Below are positions 4,837 through 5,812 of a DNA stretch of 5,812 nucleotides, in pieces. The notes under the pieces are model-generated. The model was not told the DNA's origin and searched no databases. It saw only the letters and a program-made list of their open reading frames with translations. The translations under genes and the position numbers were made by a program. The stretch is from assembly GCA_025451145.1 (NCBI GenBank), contig JANWKX010000081.1:1-5812 (forward strand). The letters run 5' to 3'. The stretch is from Vampirovibrionales bacterium (GTDB lineage Bacteria > Cyanobacteriota > Vampirovibrionia > Vampirovibrionales > JAGQHJ01). The number at the start of each line of letters is the position of its first letter. Position 1 is the first letter of the stretch.

Positions 4837-5812
4837 ATGAGTATTTCATCAACATCAAGTTCAAGTACCACGCCTTACAGTAACCAACCATTGTTTCAGT
4901 TTGGCGGTTTGGCTTCAGGATTGGATACATCCAGCATTATTAATGCGCTTATTCAGGCAGATTCTCAGCCGCTCACTGATCTACAGAACAAAGAATCCGC
5001 GATAAATTCCCAAATCTCTGAATATGGGAGCATTTCATCCCAGGTTAGCACCCTTGAAAGCAGTATTCAAACGCTGACTGACTCCAATTTTGGTGGAAGC
5101 ATGAATATCTTCGGGGCAACCACCTCAAGTTCTTCCAATTCATCAGTCTCTACAGTCTCATCAGACAACACTGCCAATCCGGGTAGCTTTAATTTAAATG
5201 TGCTCAATATGGCGACATCCACACAAGCGCAAAGCACAAGCGGCATTGGTCTGGTGACAACAGGAGCTTCGGCAATCAGCGCAGTCGATAGCGGAAGTAT
5301 CACAACGGGGAACTTCACCATTTATGTCAATAATCAGGCACAGAGCATTGCCGTCAACTCTGGCGATACGGTACAAAATGTGTTGGATAGAGTTTCTTCA
5401 GCCATTAATACTGTCACAGGCCAAGCAGCATCCGGAACCGTTCAAGCCAACGGGCAAATTCAGTTTTCCTATGCCACTGGGACAAATGTTAGCTTTGGCG
5501 CCCAAGGCGACACCTCTAATTTTTCTCAAATTATGCAACTGGCGACAGGTACTGGTAATTCCGGAGCCGGAACGTTTACCAGTCTATATGGAACGAGTAC
5601 CACGAATCTAAACGGGGCCTTGGTAGGCAATGCGTCAAACCTGAAGACCAACGCGATTAACCAAGGAACTTTTACTATCAATGGGGTATCCTTTACCATT
5701 GGCGCGACAACAACCCTGAATAATCTAGTCGGCGCCATCAACTCAAATTCACAAGCGGGTGTACTGGCAACCTACGATCCGACGTCTGATACTGTCAAAC
5801 TGGTTTCTAAGA
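4837..5812 (+). CDS. fliD: Flagellar filament cap protein FliD (hook-associated protein 2), 3' end missing
   Basis: FliD caps the growing flagellar filament outside the cell and helps exported flagellin subunits fold into place. The window holds the first 325 codons, open to the right edge without a stop. After a Ser/Thr-rich lead the FliD N-terminal domain starts with FGGLASGLDTSSIINALIQA (22-41), the family's hallmark. Heptad-like, Gln- and Ser-rich helices continue to about residue 85. Two hook-IN (Flagellin_IN) type segments follow. One is at about 155-212 (GNFTIYVNN and a DTVQNVLDRVSSAIN helix). A more typical one at 275-325 has GTFTINGVSFTIG, a TLNNLVGAIN helix and AGVLATYD. The C-terminal FliD_C domain should lie beyond the edge. 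As expected for a protein exported by the flagellar type III apparatus, no Sec signal peptide is seen. A sigma-28 promoter and good ribosome binding site precede it. A fliS chaperone gene often follows fliD, but that cannot be seen here. Confidence 0.92.
   Translation, partial: MSISSTSSSSTTPYSNQPLFQFGGLASGLDTSSIINALIQADSQPLTDLQNKESAINSQISEYGSISSQVSTLESSIQTLTDSNFGGSMNIFGATTSSSSNSSVSTVSSDNTANPGSFNLNVLNMATSTQAQSTSGIGLVTTGASAISAVDSGSITTGNFTIYVNNQAQSIAVNSGDTVQNVLDRVSSAINTVTGQAASGTVQANGQIQFSYATGTNVSFGAQGDTSNFSQIMQLATGTGNSGAGTFTSLYGTSTTNLNGALVGNASNLKTNAINQGTFTINGVSFTIGATTTLNNLVGAINSNSQAGVLATYDPTSDTVKLVSK

Noticed and set aside
4800..4883. 27-codon ORF starting with ATG at 4800 and overlapping the start of fliD
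   Set aside because: It begins about where the sigma-28 transcript should start and lacks a ribosome binding site at proper distance. Its frame runs through the fliD start, so it is most likely chance.
5067..5741. Minus-strand and +2-frame open frames inside the fliD region
   Set aside because: They are shadows of the clear FliD reading frame, which has domain motifs, promoter and ribosome binding site.

Overview
The window holds three complete genes and one gene cut by the right edge. It probably comes from a flagellated bacterium with a moderate, slightly AT-leaning genome. The right-hand gene encodes the flagellar cap protein FliD and has a near-consensus sigma-28 (FliA-type) flagellar promoter in front of it. 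The other genes do not fix the taxon. The kinase core resembles PleC-like kinases common in alphaproteobacteria. The second hook-IN segment of FliD and the short 'FxG' motifs at the N-terminus of the Nudix protein reminded me of Vampirovibrionia (non-photosynthetic cyanobacterial relatives). That is an impression from memory, and taxonomy is left open.

Layout, left to right. (1) 119-1030 (+): a 303-residue protein with two canonical EF-hand calcium loops, a short His/Cys-rich segment, and seven exact-length 15-residue tandem repeats (consensus IDPNTGLPISSSGSV), with an eighth core near the C-terminus. (2) 1031-1096: a short convergent gap with a 13-bp hairpin, a candidate shared terminator. 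(3) 1097-2974 (-): a membrane sensor histidine kinase (CHASE3-like sensor, PAS, HisKA, HATPase) with no response regulator in the window. (4) 2975-3190: a gap with a perfect 15-bp hairpin that probably ends the Nudix transcript. (5) 3191-4585 (-): a 464-residue protein with a C-terminal Nudix hydrolase domain of ADP-ribose-pyrophosphatase type. It has a long unrecognised N-terminal part and an insertion inside the Nudix box. (6) 4586-4836: a divergent, AT-rich regulatory gap with phased A-tracts, a 16-nt inverted repeat and the sigma-28 promoter. (7) 4837-5812 (+): fliD, N-terminal 325 residues only.

Nothing shows that the four genes form one pathway. The Nudix and kinase genes share a strand but are separated by a strong hairpin. 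FliD is driven away from them by its own flagellar promoter. The region reads as separately transcribed genes beside a flagellar locus that continues off the right edge. The least explained items are the EF-hand/IDPxTG repeat protein and the Nudix protein with its interrupted Nudix box.
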